DNA of 64,000 bases from Nitrosomonas sp. (GTDB lineage Bacteria > Pseudomonadota > Gammaproteobacteria > Burkholderiales > Nitrosomonadaceae), in the NCBI GenBank assembly GCA_024281675.1, contig JAMXAG010000001.1:62001-126000 (forward strand). Direction: 5' to 3'. Both the position numbers and the translations under genes were made by a program. The notes below the pieces were generated by a model that was given only the letters and a program-made list of their open reading frames with translations, had not been told where the DNA came from and searched no databases. Shown piece by piece: positions 18,294 to 29,000 of the stretch (positions are counted from its first letter, which is position 1; each line of letters starts with the position of its first letter).

Positions 18294-19049
18294 TTATAGA
18301 TTGCAGAAAGTCAGCTCGAATGCTACATCACCTTCGTAAGTCTTATTCTTTTGTGTTGACTTGATCGGAATAAAACGAATATTCAAGGCGTATTTATTGG
18401 CGCTGATTTCGGGTATGCAGGGAAGATCGTCACTTAAATTGAGCCTCAGCATATGGGCGGCATACTCTGCGCCTGTTTGTTGGAAAACACCCTGATTAGC
18501 AGTGAGTTTTATCGTTTTGCCGCTTTTTCTTAATAAATATAGTACGATCTCGAATGCGTTGCGCACGGGCTGGAATGGCCCCAACCATTCTTTAAAGTCT
18601 TGATGGCGTTTTTCGGTGTCGAGGTTTAACCAATAATGATAGAAAGGCAAATCGAAAACACAACAACCACCGGGTATGGCCATGCGTTGTTTAATGGACA
18701 TAAGCCAGTCATTTTCCCGCAAATGCTCACCAACTTTGCCGGGTAAATCCAGCATTTCTCTAAAAGTGCTCCTTATGTTGCCTAGCGCAGTATTCAGCGT
18801 TGTTTCATCGACATTGGGGTTTTTTCGTAGCGCCTCAAGAAGATGTTTTTGTCGCTCAAGCTCTTGTAGTAAATCGGATTTGATGTCAGCGCGCGCAGTG
18901 ATTTCTAGAACTTCAAATAAGGCAACTAGCGCAGCATGGTGTTCAGTAGGCGTGTCTTTGGTTAAAAAGAAGTCAATTTTGCTGAACAAATTTTCAAGCC
19001 GCAGCAAAGTGCGTATACGTTCATTAAGTGGATGTTCGTAACAAATCAC
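18294..19049 (-). CDS. zapD: Cell division protein ZapD
   Basis: ZapD bundles FtsZ filaments at the division site in the cytoplasm. The 251-aa length and the N-terminus YEHPLNERIRTLLRLENLF are diagnostic for the YacF/ZapD family. An all-helical first half is followed by a beta-rich second half (about residues 120-250) with IPGGCCVFDLPFYHYWL. Its frequent partners coaE and yacG are not directly adjacent downstream. The product is complete. It is convergent with the phosphatidyltransferase gene. Confidence 0.93.
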   Translation of the reverse strand: MICYEHPLNERIRTLLRLENLFSKIDFFLTKDTPTEHHAALVALFEVLEITARADIKSDLLQELERQKHLLEALRKNPNVDETTLNTALGNIRSTFREMLDLPGKVGEHLRENDWLMSIKQRMAIPGGCCVFDLPFYHYWLNLDTEKRHQDFKEWLGPFQPVRNAFEIVLYLLRKSGKTIKLTANQGVFQQTGAEYAAHMLRLNLSDDLPCIPEISANKYALNIRFIPIKSTQKNKTYEGDVAFELTFCNL

Positions 19050-19330
19050 AGTAGGTTCTTGTTCCCAGCAAAAAGTTGATGACGGATACTTTGATTACAG
19101 CGAAAGCGTTCAGGGAGTAATGAGATATAGGATATTAATGCATTGTCTTATAATGATTGTTTATTTGTTCTAATGGATCGAGTGATTCATGCTTTGAAGA
19201 TTCGCATTACGTATTTGTTGATTTTTTGATTATCATTGACAAACAGTAGTAAGCATCCAAAATATATCATCCATAGTAACTCATTGTGATTTTTAATACT
19301 AACAGCCTTATTATAGTATAAAGGTGCTTC

Positions 19331-20626
19331 TTGGAAGACGTGTCGTTGTATACCATGCTTATTGCATTGGTTTTTTTACTCATTTTATCTGGTTTTTTTT
19401 CCTTATCTGAAACCAGCATGATGGCGATCAATCGCCATCGCTTGCGATATCTCGCAAAACAAGGTCATCGTGGCGCACGTTTGACCATCAGACTGCTTAA
19501 TCATACGGATCGATTGCTGGGGGTGATTTTGTTGGGTAATAACCTGCTTAATACCGCTTCAGCGACGCTTGTAGCCGTTATCGTTGCCATGTTATTTGGT
19601 CATGACGATTTAGCATTGTTTTTGGGGTCGATTGCAATAACATTTGCCATTCTGATTTTTAGTGAGATAACACCAAAAGTTATTGCAGCAGCATATCCTG
19701 AACGCATCGCCTTGACTGTAAGCTATGTGTTAACGCCTTTATTGATCATTTGTTACCCCATTGTCTGGTTCGTCAATTTGTTTGTGCGTGGCTTACTGAT
19801 ATTGTTTCGTTTAAATCCGGAAAGAAATGAATTAGAACAGAAAATCAGTATTGAAGAACTCAAAACCTTGGTGCTGGAAGGCGGACACTTTATTCAACAT
19901 AAGCACCAAAGTATGCTGCTGAATTTGTTCGACTTAGAAACGATCACGGTCGATGATGTCATGGTACCGCGGAGTCAGGTTGAAGCCATTGATATGAGTG
20001 ACAATGATGAAACTATTCAAACCCAGTTGTTAACATGCCACCATACACGGCTTCCGGTGTATCGGGAGCGCGTGGATAACATCATTGGCATTATCCATGT
20101 GCGCAAGATATTAAATCAAATGCAAAATGGCAAAATCACAGTGGAAACGCTCGAGAAAGTCCTTCATAAACCTTATTTCATTCCTTCTGGGACACCTTTG
20201 TTTTCTCAATTGCAATTATTCCAGGAAAATCAGAGACGTATTGGATTGGTGGTGGACGAATATGGTGAATGGCTGGGACTGGTGACTTTAGAAGACATCA
20301 TGGAAGAGATTATCGGCGAGTTTACTACGCAAGCGCCGGCTCAGATGAATACTTTTTTAAAGCAAGAGGACGGCAGTATCGTTGTCGAAGGAAGTACGTT
20401 ATTGCGAGATTTAAATCGAAAATTGAATTTCCAGTTTCCATTGGATGGGCCAAAAACACTAAATGGCTTGATTGTAGAACACTTCCGGGATATACCCGAG
20501 GCGGGGGTGAGCCTAAGCATTGCTAATTACCCTATGGAGATTATCCAAACCAAAAACCGTGTGGTCAAAACCGTCAAAATTTATCCTGTTTTTACCGATG
20601 CAAAAGTGGGTGATTCCGGAGCCTGA
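19331..20626 (+). CDS. CorC/HlyC-family CNNM protein (DUF21, CBS pair)
   Basis: This 431-aa protein has an N-terminal DUF21/CNNM membrane domain (residues 1-190, with LSGFFSLSETSMMAINRHR), two CBS domains (about 205-330, including VMVPRSQ and VDEYGEWLGLVTLEDI) and a C-terminal CorC_HlyC domain. Family members are linked to Mg2+ or Co2+ efflux. I use a TTG start (19331) preceded by AAGGTG because the resulting N-terminus matches relatives. A GTG at 19340 is the alternative. A TTGACA at 19236-19241 may be its -35 box. Confidence 0.88.
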   Translation: MEDVSLYTMLIALVFLLILSGFFSLSETSMMAINRHRLRYLAKQGHRGARLTIRLLNHTDRLLGVILLGNNLLNTASATLVAVIVAMLFGHDDLALFLGSIAITFAILIFSEITPKVIAAAYPERIALTVSYVLTPLLIICYPIVWFVNLFVRGLLILFRLNPERNELEQKISIEELKTLVLEGGHFIQHKHQSMLLNLFDLETITVDDVMVPRSQVEAIDMSDNDETIQTQLLTCHHTRLPVYRERVDNIIGIIHVRKILNQMQNGKITVETLEKVLHKPYFIPSGTPLFSQLQLFQENQRRIGLVVDEYGEWLGLVTLEDIMEEIIGEFTTQAPAQMNTFLKQEDGSIVVEGSTLLRDLNRKLNFQFPLDGPKTLNGLIVEHFRDIPEAGVSLSIANYPMEIIQTKNRVVKTVKIYPVFTDAKVGDSGA

Positions 20627-20745
20627 TGATTGGTTTGTCTCTTTGATATCTCTCAGTTGCGTTTGAATAACGAATTGCCTTGTGAAATACTGCTATCCTG
20701 TTGTAATTTTAGTATCGTAAATAATTCCCACAATTTTTAACGCAA

Positions 20746-21150
20746 ATGATTGGTATTTTACTTATTACCCATGAAAACCTGGGGGAGAACTTGATTAGTT
20801 GTGCTACGCACGTCATGGGAGTGCCATTGCCGCAACTCAACCATTTGGGCGTGTTTAAACAAGATCAGCCCGATGCTATTTTTGCTAAAGCAAGCGCATT
20901 GATTCATGAATTGGATAGTGGAGACGGCGTGCTGGTACTCAGCGACATGTATGGCGCTACACCTTGCAATGTCAGTACGAGCTTAGCGCAAGCCGGCAAA
21001 GTGGAGTGTATCGCCGGTGCAAGCTTACCTATGTTGGTGCGTGTTTTGACTTATCGCCATGAGCCTTTGACGGTGGTAGTTCAAAAAGCGCTCAGCGGTG
21101 GGCAGCAGGGTGTGGTTCATGTCAATTCGGATTCTGATCATGCAAATTAA
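20746..21150 (+). CDS. PTS EIIA component, mannose type
   Basis: This 134-aa cytosolic phosphocarrier belongs to the EIIA-Man family. The phosphorylated His lies in LLITHENLGENL near residue 9, and VLVLSDMYGATPCNV forms the conserved second segment. It heads a three-gene run EIIA-HPr-EI. No sugar permease (EIIB, EIIC or EIID) follows, which in betaproteobacteria points to a regulatory rather than transport role. HPr starts inside its last codons (11-bp overlap), implying translational coupling. Confidence 0.9.
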   Translation: MIGILLITHENLGENLISCATHVMGVPLPQLNHLGVFKQDQPDAIFAKASALIHELDSGDGVLVLSDMYGATPCNVSTSLAQAGKVECIAGASLPMLVRVLTYRHEPLTVVVQKALSGGQQGVVHVNSDSDHAN

Positions 21151-21409
21151 AGAAGTCGAAATTATTAACAAATTAGGGCTGCATGCTCGAGCTTCTTCAA
21201 AGCTTACCAAGCTAGCGAGTCAATTTAAATCCGAGGTATGGGCGACCCGCAATGGCCGTCGTGTCAATGCAAAAAGTATTATGGGGGTGATGATGCTCGC
21301 CGCCAATAAGGGCTCGCGCATACAATTAGAAACGATTGGCGACGACGAAGTGGAAGCGATGACAGCTTTATCGGACTTGATTGAAGACTATTTTGGTGAA
21401 GGTGAATGA
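21140..21409 (+). CDS. ptsH: HPr family phosphocarrier protein
   Basis: This 89-aa HPr-like protein accepts phosphate from EI on the His in NKLGLHARASSKLTKLAS. The conserved regulatory Ser region is seen as AKSIMGVMMLAA. I chose ATG 21140, giving MQIKEVEI, instead of the upstream in-frame ATG at 21098, because the extra 14 residues do not belong to the family. The stop overlaps the EI start as ATGA, so all three PTS genes are coupled. Confidence 0.92.
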   Translation: MQIKEVEIINKLGLHARASSKLTKLASQFKSEVWATRNGRRVNAKSIMGVMMLAANKGSRIQLETIGDDEVEAMTALSDLIEDYFGEGE

Positions 21410-23133
21410 GTTTTATCCTGCAAGGTATCGGTGTATCTGAGGGCATTGCGATTGGGCACGCACACTTGGCAGCGCCAGCTGCCTTGGAAGTCATCCATTA
21501 TCTGGTTCCCAATCAGCAAGTTGAGAAAGAAATTGCGCGCTTGAATAGCGCTTTTGCTGTTGTTCGCAAGGAATTTGAAACGTTGCAGAAGTCAGTCCCT
21601 GACGGGCCGGCGCGTGCCGAATTTACGGCATTCTTAGAGTTGCATTTGATGATTCTGGATGATCCGACGTTATCCGAAGCAGCCCATACTATGATTGCAG
21701 AAACCTATTGCAATGCCGAATGGGCGCTGTCACAGCAAATGCACGCATTGATATCGCAATTTGAGGCAATCGAGGATGCCTATTTACGTGAGCGCAAAGC
21801 TGATGTGACGCAGGTCGTCGAACGTGTGCTCAAAGCGATGATGGGGCATTCAGGTTATTTGCCTGTGGCACCGAAACACGCAGGTGACAGTATTCTGGTT
21901 GCGCACGATCTGAGTCCTGCGGATGTGATGCATTATAAGCAACATCAGTTTGTCGCGTTTCTAACCGATTTCGGCAGTCCGACTTCACATACCGCGATTG
22001 TGGCACGTAGCCTCAATATACCCTCTGTCGTGGCATTGCATCATGCGCATCAGTTGATCCTGGAAGATGATTATCTGATTGTCGATGGGACGCAAGGGAT
22101 TATTATTGTTAATCCAGATAAATCCATTCTGGATGAGTATCGGTTGCGGCAAGGGCAGCTCGAATTAGAAAAGAAAAAGCTAGGCCGTCTCAAAAGCGTA
22201 GCCGCGGTTACACTCGACGGTACACAGGTAGAGCTATATGCCAATATCGAATTACCCGAAGATATGCAACAGGTTAAAGCGAGTGGAGCAACTGGGATTG
22301 GTTTGTTTCGCAGTGAATTCTTGTTTTTGAATCGTGACGATTTACCGACTGAAGATGAGCAGTTTGAAGCCTACCGTACTGTTGCGACAGAAATGCATCA
22401 ACAGCCTGTCACCATCCGTACTTATGATCTGGGCGCCGACAAAAATCTCAATGATACCGTACATGTTGCAACGAATCCCGCGCTAGGCTTGCGCGCGATT
22501 CGCATGAGCTTGGCTGAGCCGAAAATGTTTCATACGCAACTGCGCGCTATTTTACGGGCCTCACATTATGGTGATGTGCGCATCCTGATTCCCATGATTT
22601 CACACGCGGCAGAAATTGATCAGACGGTGAATCTGATTAAGATTGCTAAAGACAGTTTGCGTGACGAGAAAATTCCATTTAATGAACGGATTCAAGTTGG
22701 AGGCATGATCGAAATTCCAGCGGCGGCCCTGAGTTTAGGTATTTTTATGCGGAAATTGGATTTTTTGTCGATTGGCACCAATGACTTAATTCAATATACC
22801 CTAGTTGTTGATCGCATCGATGATACCGTAGCGCATTTATACGATCCGTTACATCCCGCCATCTTATGGTTGCTCTCGCATATTATCAAAAGCGCCAAAC
22901 GTGCTAATAAATCGGTTTCTGTTTGTGGTGAAATGGCAGGAGATAAACGATTTACGCGTCTTTTGCTTGGTCTTGGATTGCAGCAATTTTCGATGTATCC
23001 GGCTCAGGTATTGACGGTGAAAGATCAAATTCTCAAGAGCCACATGCCCGATATCGCTCCATTAGTGCGTAAGATCATCAAATCGGATCAATCCGACAAA
23101 ATAAAGGCTTTGTTAACAAAGTTGAATAATTAG
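21406..23133 (+). CDS. ptsI: Phosphoenolpyruvate-protein phosphotransferase, EI
   Basis: EI takes phosphate from phosphoenolpyruvate and passes it to HPr. The 575-aa length is standard. The N-terminal domain has the active His in GSPTSHTAIVARSLNIPSVV (about residue 192). The C-terminal barrel has GIGLFRSEFLF, TIRTYDLGADK and SIGTNDLIQYTLVVDR, and the catalytic Cys is in VSVCGEMAGD. It overlaps HPr by four bases (ATGA). The last gene of the PTS run, it is followed by the methionine genes after 74 bp. All active-site residues are present, so the phosphate chain to EIIA should work. Confidence 0.95.
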   Translation: MSFILQGIGVSEGIAIGHAHLAAPAALEVIHYLVPNQQVEKEIARLNSAFAVVRKEFETLQKSVPDGPARAEFTAFLELHLMILDDPTLSEAAHTMIAETYCNAEWALSQQMHALISQFEAIEDAYLRERKADVTQVVERVLKAMMGHSGYLPVAPKHAGDSILVAHDLSPADVMHYKQHQFVAFLTDFGSPTSHTAIVARSLNIPSVVALHHAHQLILEDDYLIVDGTQGIIIVNPDKSILDEYRLRQGQLELEKKKLGRLKSVAAVTLDGTQVELYANIELPEDMQQVKASGATGIGLFRSEFLFLNRDDLPTEDEQFEAYRTVATEMHQQPVTIRTYDLGADKNLNDTVHVATNPALGLRAIRMSLAEPKMFHTQLRAILRASHYGDVRILIPMISHAAEIDQTVNLIKIAKDSLRDEKIPFNERIQVGGMIEIPAAALSLGIFMRKLDFLSIGTNDLIQYTLVVDRIDDTVAHLYDPLHPAILWLLSHIIKSAKRANKSVSVCGEMAGDKRFTRLLLGLGLQQFSMYPAQVLTVKDQILKSHMPDIAPLVRKIIKSDQSDKIKALLTKLNN

Positions 23134-23207
23134 TCTGGGTGGATCTTTGACGCTATAATATTCAGCTAAAACGGAATCGTTGCTTCGGAGTTTCTTCCTG
23201 ACATCTC

Positions 23208-24335
23208 ATGCAAGATACAAAATCGGTAGGTGTAGTAACACCTCAATATGTTCATATTGACAGGCCATTGCAGTTAAAAAGCGGTGCAACGCTGGATAGT
23301 TATCATCTGGTGTACGAGACTTATGGCGAGCTCAATACTGCTAGATCCAATGCGATTCTGATTTGTCATGCATTATCGGGCAATCATCACATTGCCGGTG
23401 TGTATGCTGACAAAGAAAAAAGCTTTGGCTGGTGGGACAATATGGTGGGTCCCGGTAAGCCAGTTGATACCAAGCGTTTTTTTGTGATTGGTGTGAATAA
23501 TCTCGGTGGATGTCATGGATCGACTGGGCCGACAAGCATCGATAGCAAAACAGGAAAGCCTTATGGAGCTAGTTTTCCGGTGGTGACTGTAGAAGATTGG
23601 GTGGAAGCGCAGGAGAAGCTATCCCAGCATTTGGGGATAGAACAATTTGCAGCCATCTTAGGTGGAAGCTTGGGTGGCATGCAAGCTATGCAGTGGGCGC
23701 TCGATTATCCCGAGAAAGTGCGACATGCTTTGGTCATCGCTGCAGCGGCAAATCTAACCGCGCAAAACATTGCGTTCAATGATGTTGCTCGACAAGCGAT
23801 TCTGACTGATCAGGAATTTTATGGAGGTAATTATTACGCCTATGACACGTTACCGCGACGCGGCCTACGCTTGGCACGTATGCTTGGGCATATTACTTAT
23901 TTGTCCAATGACTCGATGGCAGCAAAGTTCGGGCGCAGCCTGAGAAAAGACGAATTGTCATTTGGTTATGATGTGGAGTTTGAAATTGAATCCTATTTGC
24001 GCTATCAAGGTGACAAATTTACCGATTTATTCGATGCGAATTCTTACTTGCTCATGACCAAGGCACTAGATTATTTCAATCCTGCGGATGCATACGACGG
24101 CGATTTAAGTGCCGCTTTCCAGGCCGTCAAAGCCAGTTTTCTGATCTTGTCATTCACGTCAGATTGGCGTTTTTCTCCAGAACGTTCGAGGGAAATCGTC
24201 AAAGCATTACTTGATAACAATCTTAACGTAAGTTATGCAGAGATTGCTTCAAATCAGGGGCATGATTCTTTCCTAATGGAAGACGACCACTATCATGAAT
24301 TGGTACGCGCTTATTTAAACAATATTGCAGTTTAG
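23208..24335 (+). CDS. metX: Homoserine O-acyltransferase MetX
   Basis: MetX acylates L-homoserine in the first committed step of methionine synthesis. The 375-aa alpha/beta-hydrolase has the nucleophile Ser in [14 protein letters not shown], the Asp in [10 protein letters not shown] and the His in [14 protein letters not shown]. Betaproteobacterial MetX linked to metW is often a succinyltransferase, but the acyl donor cannot be fixed from sequence by eye. metW follows after 21 bp, a conserved pair. A TATAAT at 23154-23159 may belong to its promoter, though no matching -35 is visible. Confidence 0.94.
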   Translation: MQDTKSVGVVTPQYVHIDRPLQLKSGATLDSYHLVYETYGELNTARSNAILICHALSGNHHIAGVYADKEKSFGWWDNMVGPGKPVDTKRFFVIGVNNLGGCHGSTGPTSIDSKTGKPYGASFPVVTVEDWVEAQEKLSQHLGIEQFAAILGGSLGGMQAMQWALDYPEKVRHALVIAAAANLTAQNIAFNDVARQAILTDQEFYGGNYYAYDTLPRRGLRLARMLGHITYLSNDSMAAKFGRSLRKDELSFGYDVEFEIESYLRYQGDKFTDLFDANSYLLMTKALDYFNPADAYDGDLSAAFQAVKASFLILSFTSDWRFSPERSREIVKALLDNNLNVSYAEIASNQGHDSFLMEDDHYHELVRAYLNNIAV

Positions 24336-24356
24336 ACAGACTATTTACAACAAACC

Positions 24357-24971
24357 ATGAATGACACTAATCCCCTTTCAGTAGTAGCCCTGCGTCCGGA
24401 CTTGGCTGCCCTTGCTGAATGGATTCAGCCGGGTAAGAAAGTACTCGATCTGGGTTGTGGCGATGGTTCATTGCTGCGTTATTTGCGTGAATCGCGTAAC
24501 GTTTTTGGATATGGTGTAGAAATTGATGATAAAAATCTACTCAGTTGTTTTTATAACGGGATTAATGTTATTCAGAATGATTTGGAGTCTGGATTGTCGA
24601 GTTTTGAATCAGATTCGTTCGACTATGTCATCTTATCGCAGACATTGCAGGCAATGCGCCATACCGAAGACATTATTCAGGAAATGTTGCGCGTCGGGAA
24701 ACAAGGTATCGTATCTTTTCCAAACTTCGGTTACTGGCGCAACCGCGTGCAAGTCGCTTTGGGCCAGATGCCGATATCCAAAGCACTACCTTACCATTGG
24801 TATGACACGCCTAACATTCATTTGTGTACATTGAATGATTTCGAAGCACTCTGCCGCCGTTGCAATGCCCACATAATTGAGTGCCGCGTCATGAGCAATT
24901 ACCGTCCCGTACACATTTTTCCTAATTTGATGGGTATGTTGGCTTTTTATCGATTTGAACGCGCAAAATAA
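24357..24971 (+). CDS. metW: Methionine biosynthesis protein MetW
   Basis: This 204-aa protein has a class I methyltransferase fold with the SAM-binding motif VLDLGCGDGSLLRYL (about residues 30-44) and the MetW hallmark GKQGIVSFPNFGYWRNR. MetW pairs with MetX and is needed for its activity in several bacteria. Its own catalytic role is unsettled. It lies 21 bp after metX and ends convergent with the DUF455 gene, 33 bp away. Confidence 0.95.
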   Translation: MNDTNPLSVVALRPDLAALAEWIQPGKKVLDLGCGDGSLLRYLRESRNVFGYGVEIDDKNLLSCFYNGINVIQNDLESGLSSFESDSFDYVILSQTLQAMRHTEDIIQEMLRVGKQGIVSFPNFGYWRNRVQVALGQMPISKALPYHWYDTPNIHLCTLNDFEALCRRCNAHIIECRVMSNYRPVHIFPNLMGMLAFYRFERAK

Positions 24972-25004
24972 CCTTGGTAGTGTTAGCGTATAGCAATGAT
25001 TTTG

Positions 25005-25838
25005 TTAAGTTGGCGTTGTGTTGGGCGGATTTGCTTTTGACTTGGCAATACTTTGCAGGGTATTTAATTCATTCAGGCTGAAGCCAGCTTGCGCTCTGAT
25101 TTGATAATCAAACGGGCCGACAATTTGTCCAGTGAAGTAACGATGAATTAGTTCTCGGAAGGTTTGTTCAGAATCTAATCCGCGCTGTTCGCAGAAGTAC
25201 TTAAACCAATGTGATCCAATGGCTACATGTCCGATTTCATCACGTAAAATGATTTCAAGGATAGTGACTGTTTTTTTGTCGCCCGCTTGTTGCAATTTTT
25301 GGATCATATTGGGCGTTACGTCTAATCCTCTGGCTTCCAAAACCCTCGGCACCAATGCCATACGTACCATCGGATCAAATGCCGTGCGCATTGCCATGTC
25401 CCACAGTCCATTATGGGCCGGTAAGAAACCGTAATCGCTGCCGAGTTCGAGCAATCGTTGATGCAACAACTGAAAATGGTGTGCTTCTTCAGTGGCGACC
25501 TGAATCCAATCCTGATAATACTGTTTTGGAAGATTGCGGAAACGATACACGGCATCCCAAGCGAGATTAATTGCATTGAATTCGATGTGCGCGACAGCGT
25601 GAATCAGCGCAATTAGTCCAGCTTGTGTCCCTAAATGTCTTCTCGGTACTTCACTAGGCGCTATCAGAACGGGCTTATTAGGAAGGCCCGGTTGAGTAAT
25701 GGCTTTGGGAGGTGCCATTGAGTCGAGCGACAATTGATTGTTTTGCCATAGTTGAAAAGTTTGCTGGGTCAAATGAATTTTTTGCTGAATGCCATCGGCC
25801 GATAAGCATTCCTCGGCAATTTCAAATAACGATTCCAT
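25005..25838 (-). CDS. DUF455 ferritin-like domain protein
   Basis: This 277-aa cytosolic protein belongs to DUF455, a ferritin-like four-helix family with a probable diiron site. Ligand-like Glu and His residues are visible in AHIEFNAINLAWD, VATEEAHHFQLLHQRL and DEIGHVAIGSHW, with ARGLDVTP between. The reaction is unknown. Distant relatives include tRNA-modifying MiaE-like enzymes. It faces away from the CRISPR locus, and the tracrRNA terminator lies 83 bp upstream of its start on the same strand, insulating it. Confidence 0.88.
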   Translation of the reverse strand: MESLFEIAEECLSADGIQQKIHLTQQTFQLWQNNQLSLDSMAPPKAITQPGLPNKPVLIAPSEVPRRHLGTQAGLIALIHAVAHIEFNAINLAWDAVYRFRNLPKQYYQDWIQVATEEAHHFQLLHQRLLELGSDYGFLPAHNGLWDMAMRTAFDPMVRMALVPRVLEARGLDVTPNMIQKLQQAGDKKTVTILEIILRDEIGHVAIGSHWFKYFCEQRGLDSEQTFRELIHRYFTGQIVGPFDYQIRAQAGFSLNELNTLQSIAKSKANPPNTTPT

Positions 25839-25920
25839 TTCAAATGATAAGTAGGAAATAAATTAACTGGTGAGTTGGTTCTTGAATTTGCTGCGCATAT
25901 TTTACCCACTACATTTTAGG

Positions 25921-25948
25921 AATAAAAAGAGCCGCATGTAGCGGCTCT
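25921..25948 (-). terminator. tracrRNA terminator
   Basis: On the minus strand a perfect 8-bp stem (AGAGCCGC, loop TACAT, GCGGCTCT) is followed by TTTTTATT. This is a classical intrinsic terminator and forms the last hairpin of the tracrRNA. Confidence 0.88.
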
Positions 25949-26010
25949 TACATTTGGTGCATCTTTCTGCTTGTTAGCGTCCAGAGCACAAATCCCAATA
26001 GACTATTTCG
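25922..26010 (-). ncRNA. Predicted tracrRNA of the type II-C system
   Basis: Positions 25982-26000 match 19 bases of the CRISPR repeat exactly (as read on the minus-strand repeat) and so form the anti-repeat when transcribed on the minus strand. On that strand the order is promoter (-35 TTGATT, 17 bp, -10 TAGAAT), start near 26010, anti-repeat, a small GCA/TGC hairpin region, then a GC-rich terminator with T-run ending near 25922. The repeat's first bases GTT can pair with the AAC that follows the anti-repeat across a bulge. Predicted length is about 90 nt. It pairs with pre-crRNA, recruits RNase III and anchors to Cas9. Exact ends need RNA data. Confidence 0.82.
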
Positions 26011-26016
26011 TTGCAT

Positions 26017-26045
26017 ATTCTAATAGTGATCTATAAAATAATCAA
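26017..26045 (-). promoter_or_regulatory. Predicted sigma-70 promoter of tracrRNA
   Basis: Minus-strand -35 TTGATT (26040-26045) and -10 TAGAAT (26017-26022) are separated by exactly 17 bp. Transcription would start near 26010, just ahead of the anti-repeat. The promoter sits in the leader of cas9, back to back with that gene. Confidence 0.65.
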
Positions 26046-26087
26046 TAAAATCATATAGAAACCTTACTTACAACTGGAGAATACACC

Positions 26088-29000
26088 ATGTTGCATAAGA
26101 TGTGTTATCGGCTGGCACTCGATTTAGGATCAACCTCACTGGGCTGGGCAATGATCCGATTGGATGCGAATCATCAACCTTGTGCAGTCATCAAAGCAGG
26201 GGTACGTATTTTTTCAGACGGCCGTAATCCAAAAGACGGCTCTTCGCTGGCGGTAACACGCCGTGAAGCCCGCACCATGCGTCGCCGCCGTGACCGTTTG
26301 CTCAAGCGCAAGGCACGCATGATGCGTACACTCATCGAATATGGTTTCTTTCCTGCTGATGAAACACAGCGCAAAGCATTGGAAACTCTGAATCCTTATG
26401 CGCTACGTGCCAAGGGACTGGATGAAGCGCTCACCCCATCCGAATTTGGTCGCGCATTGTTTCACATCAACCAACGGCGTGGCTTCAAAAGTAACCGCAA
26501 AACGGATAAAAAAGATAACGACAGCGGTGCATTGAAAACCGCTATCAACAAGCTTCGCGAAATACTCAAAACCGAAAACTGCCGCACGGTAGGGGAATGG
26601 CTACACCAGCGCAATGAAGCAGGTCAAACCGTTCGTGCTCGCTACCGCCAAGACAAAGTCACCAAGGAAGACGGTAAGACAAGAATCGATAAGTACTATG
26701 ATCTCTACATCGATCGTGCCATGATTGAACATGAGTTTGATGAGCTCTGGAAAAAACAGGCGGAATTAAATCCAACCTTGTTCAGCGAAGCTGCTCGCAC
26801 CGACCTGAAAGATGTGCTGCTGCATCAGCGCCCGCTTAAACCCGTCAAACCAGGGCGTTGTGCATTCATGCCAGACGAAGAGCGTGCACCGTTAGCCTTA
26901 CCCAGCACTCAACGCTTCCGCATGTATCAGGAGGTTAATAATCTGCGTATCCTGCGGGAAGGATTGAAGGAAGAATCGCTGACTTTGCAGCAGCGTGATG
27001 AGCTGATTGCTGCGCTAGAAAAAAACAGTAAGCCTACCTTTACGCAAATCAAGAAATTACTTTGGGTTGGCGGTGCGGTTCAGTTCAATTTTGAAGATCC
27101 GAAACGTGAAGAACTCAAAGGCAATACCACCAGCGCCATTCTTGGCAAAGAAGAACATTTTGGCGATGCCTGGTTTGCATTCGATGAAACCAAACAAGAT
27201 GCCATCGTGTTGCAATTGATCAAGGAAGAAAACGAAGCCAAGCTTGTGCGCTGGCTACAAGATGAAACAGGTATTGATGAAAAATGCGCAGAATCCATCG
27301 CTAATGTAGGATTGCCAGAAGGCTATGGCAGCTTATGCGCAAAAGCACTGGCACGGATTCTGCCGGAATTGCGCCGTGATGTAGTGACGTATGATAAAGC
27401 TGTGCAAGCGGCTGGTTTTGAACATCATAGTCGGCTTGGTTCAAACACTGAAATTCCCGGCATCACTTTCAAGACCAAAAGCATTGATCAGGATTCAGGT
27501 GAAATCAAGGAATTTCATATCCACAAGAAGTTGCCTTACTACGGTGAATATCTCCAACGCCATGTCGGTTTTGGCAGCGGTAAAACAGAAGATCCTGCTG
27601 AGAAACGTTATGGCAAAATAGCCAACCCCACCGTGCATATTGGATTGAACCAAGTTCGCCTTGTGGTAAATGCACTTATCAAACGCTACGGCCATCCCAG
27701 CAAAGTGATAGTTGAAGTGGCGCGTGACTTAAAACAAAGCAAAGATCAGCGTGATGAAGAAAACAAGCGACAAGCCGAGAATCAAAATCGTAACAAGCGG
27801 TTGCGCACTACCATTGCAGAGACTTTACAAATTGGTGAAGAACGTGTCAGGCGCGACGACATTGAAAAAATGATCTTGTGGGAGGAACTCAATCCGAGAA
27901 ATGTCGCAGATCGGCGTTGCCCGTATTCTGGCGCTCAAATCAGTGCCGCCATGTTGTTAAGCGATGAGGTGGAAATTGAACATATTCTGCCTTTTTCGCA
28001 AACACTCGACGACAGCCTTAACAACAAAACAGTGGCACTCCGTCAGGCCAATCGTATCAAGGGTAATCGCACGCCTTGGGATGCGCGGAACGATTTTGCC
28101 GCTCAAGACTGGGATTATGCAAGCATTCTCACCAGAGCTGAACAAATGTCCAAAGCCAAGCGTTATCGCTTTGGCGAAAATGGCTACCAACAATGGCTGA
28201 AAGACGACGCAGGATTTTTGGCACGAGCACTGAACGACACTCGCCACCTCAGCAAGGTAGCACGTGAATACATGAGCTTGATTTGTCCCAATACGCGCGT
28301 CATTCCCGGTCGCATGACCGCTATGCTACGCGCAAAATTCGGTCTGAACGATGTCCTCGGTTTAAATGGTGAAAAGAACCGTAACGATCATCGCCACCAT
28401 GCAGTGGATGCCTGCGTAATCGCCGTGACGGATCAAGGCTTATTACAGCGTTTTGCCAAGGCTAGTGCCAGCGCACGTGAGCAACAATTGAATCGCTTAG
28501 TAGAAAAAATGCCATTGCCATGGGAAAACTACCGGGAACATGTAAAGCGTGCCATTGACGCTATTTGGGTTAGCCATAAACCAGATCATAGTCATGAAGG
28601 CGCTATGCATAACGATACAGCTTATGGTTTACGGGAAAATGGCAAAGTCAGTTTTCATAAAATGGTGGATGGAAAGCGTGAATGCATAGAGGACAACCTT
28701 AAAGTCATTGAAATTTCCGATGCCAAAGCCATAGATAGACATGGTTTGCTACCAACTGGCAAGCCAAAACCATACAAAGGATACAAGGGTGACAGTAATT
28801 ACTGTATCGAGATTGTGCGTAATAAAAATGGAAAATGGGAAGGTGAAGTTATTTCCACATTCAATGCTTATCAGTTGGTGCGTGAGCATGGTACAGCGCA
28901 GCTCCGGCACCCAGATTTGAGTGTTAGCAAAAAACCATTGGTGATGCGATTAATGATCGATGACGTAGTGCGTTTAGATGTGAGTGGAGAATCACGCACA

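Noticed and set aside
25921-26020. tracrRNA on the plus strand
   Set aside because: In that direction no terminator follows the anti-repeat and it would run into cas9. The minus strand has promoter, anti-repeat and terminator in order.
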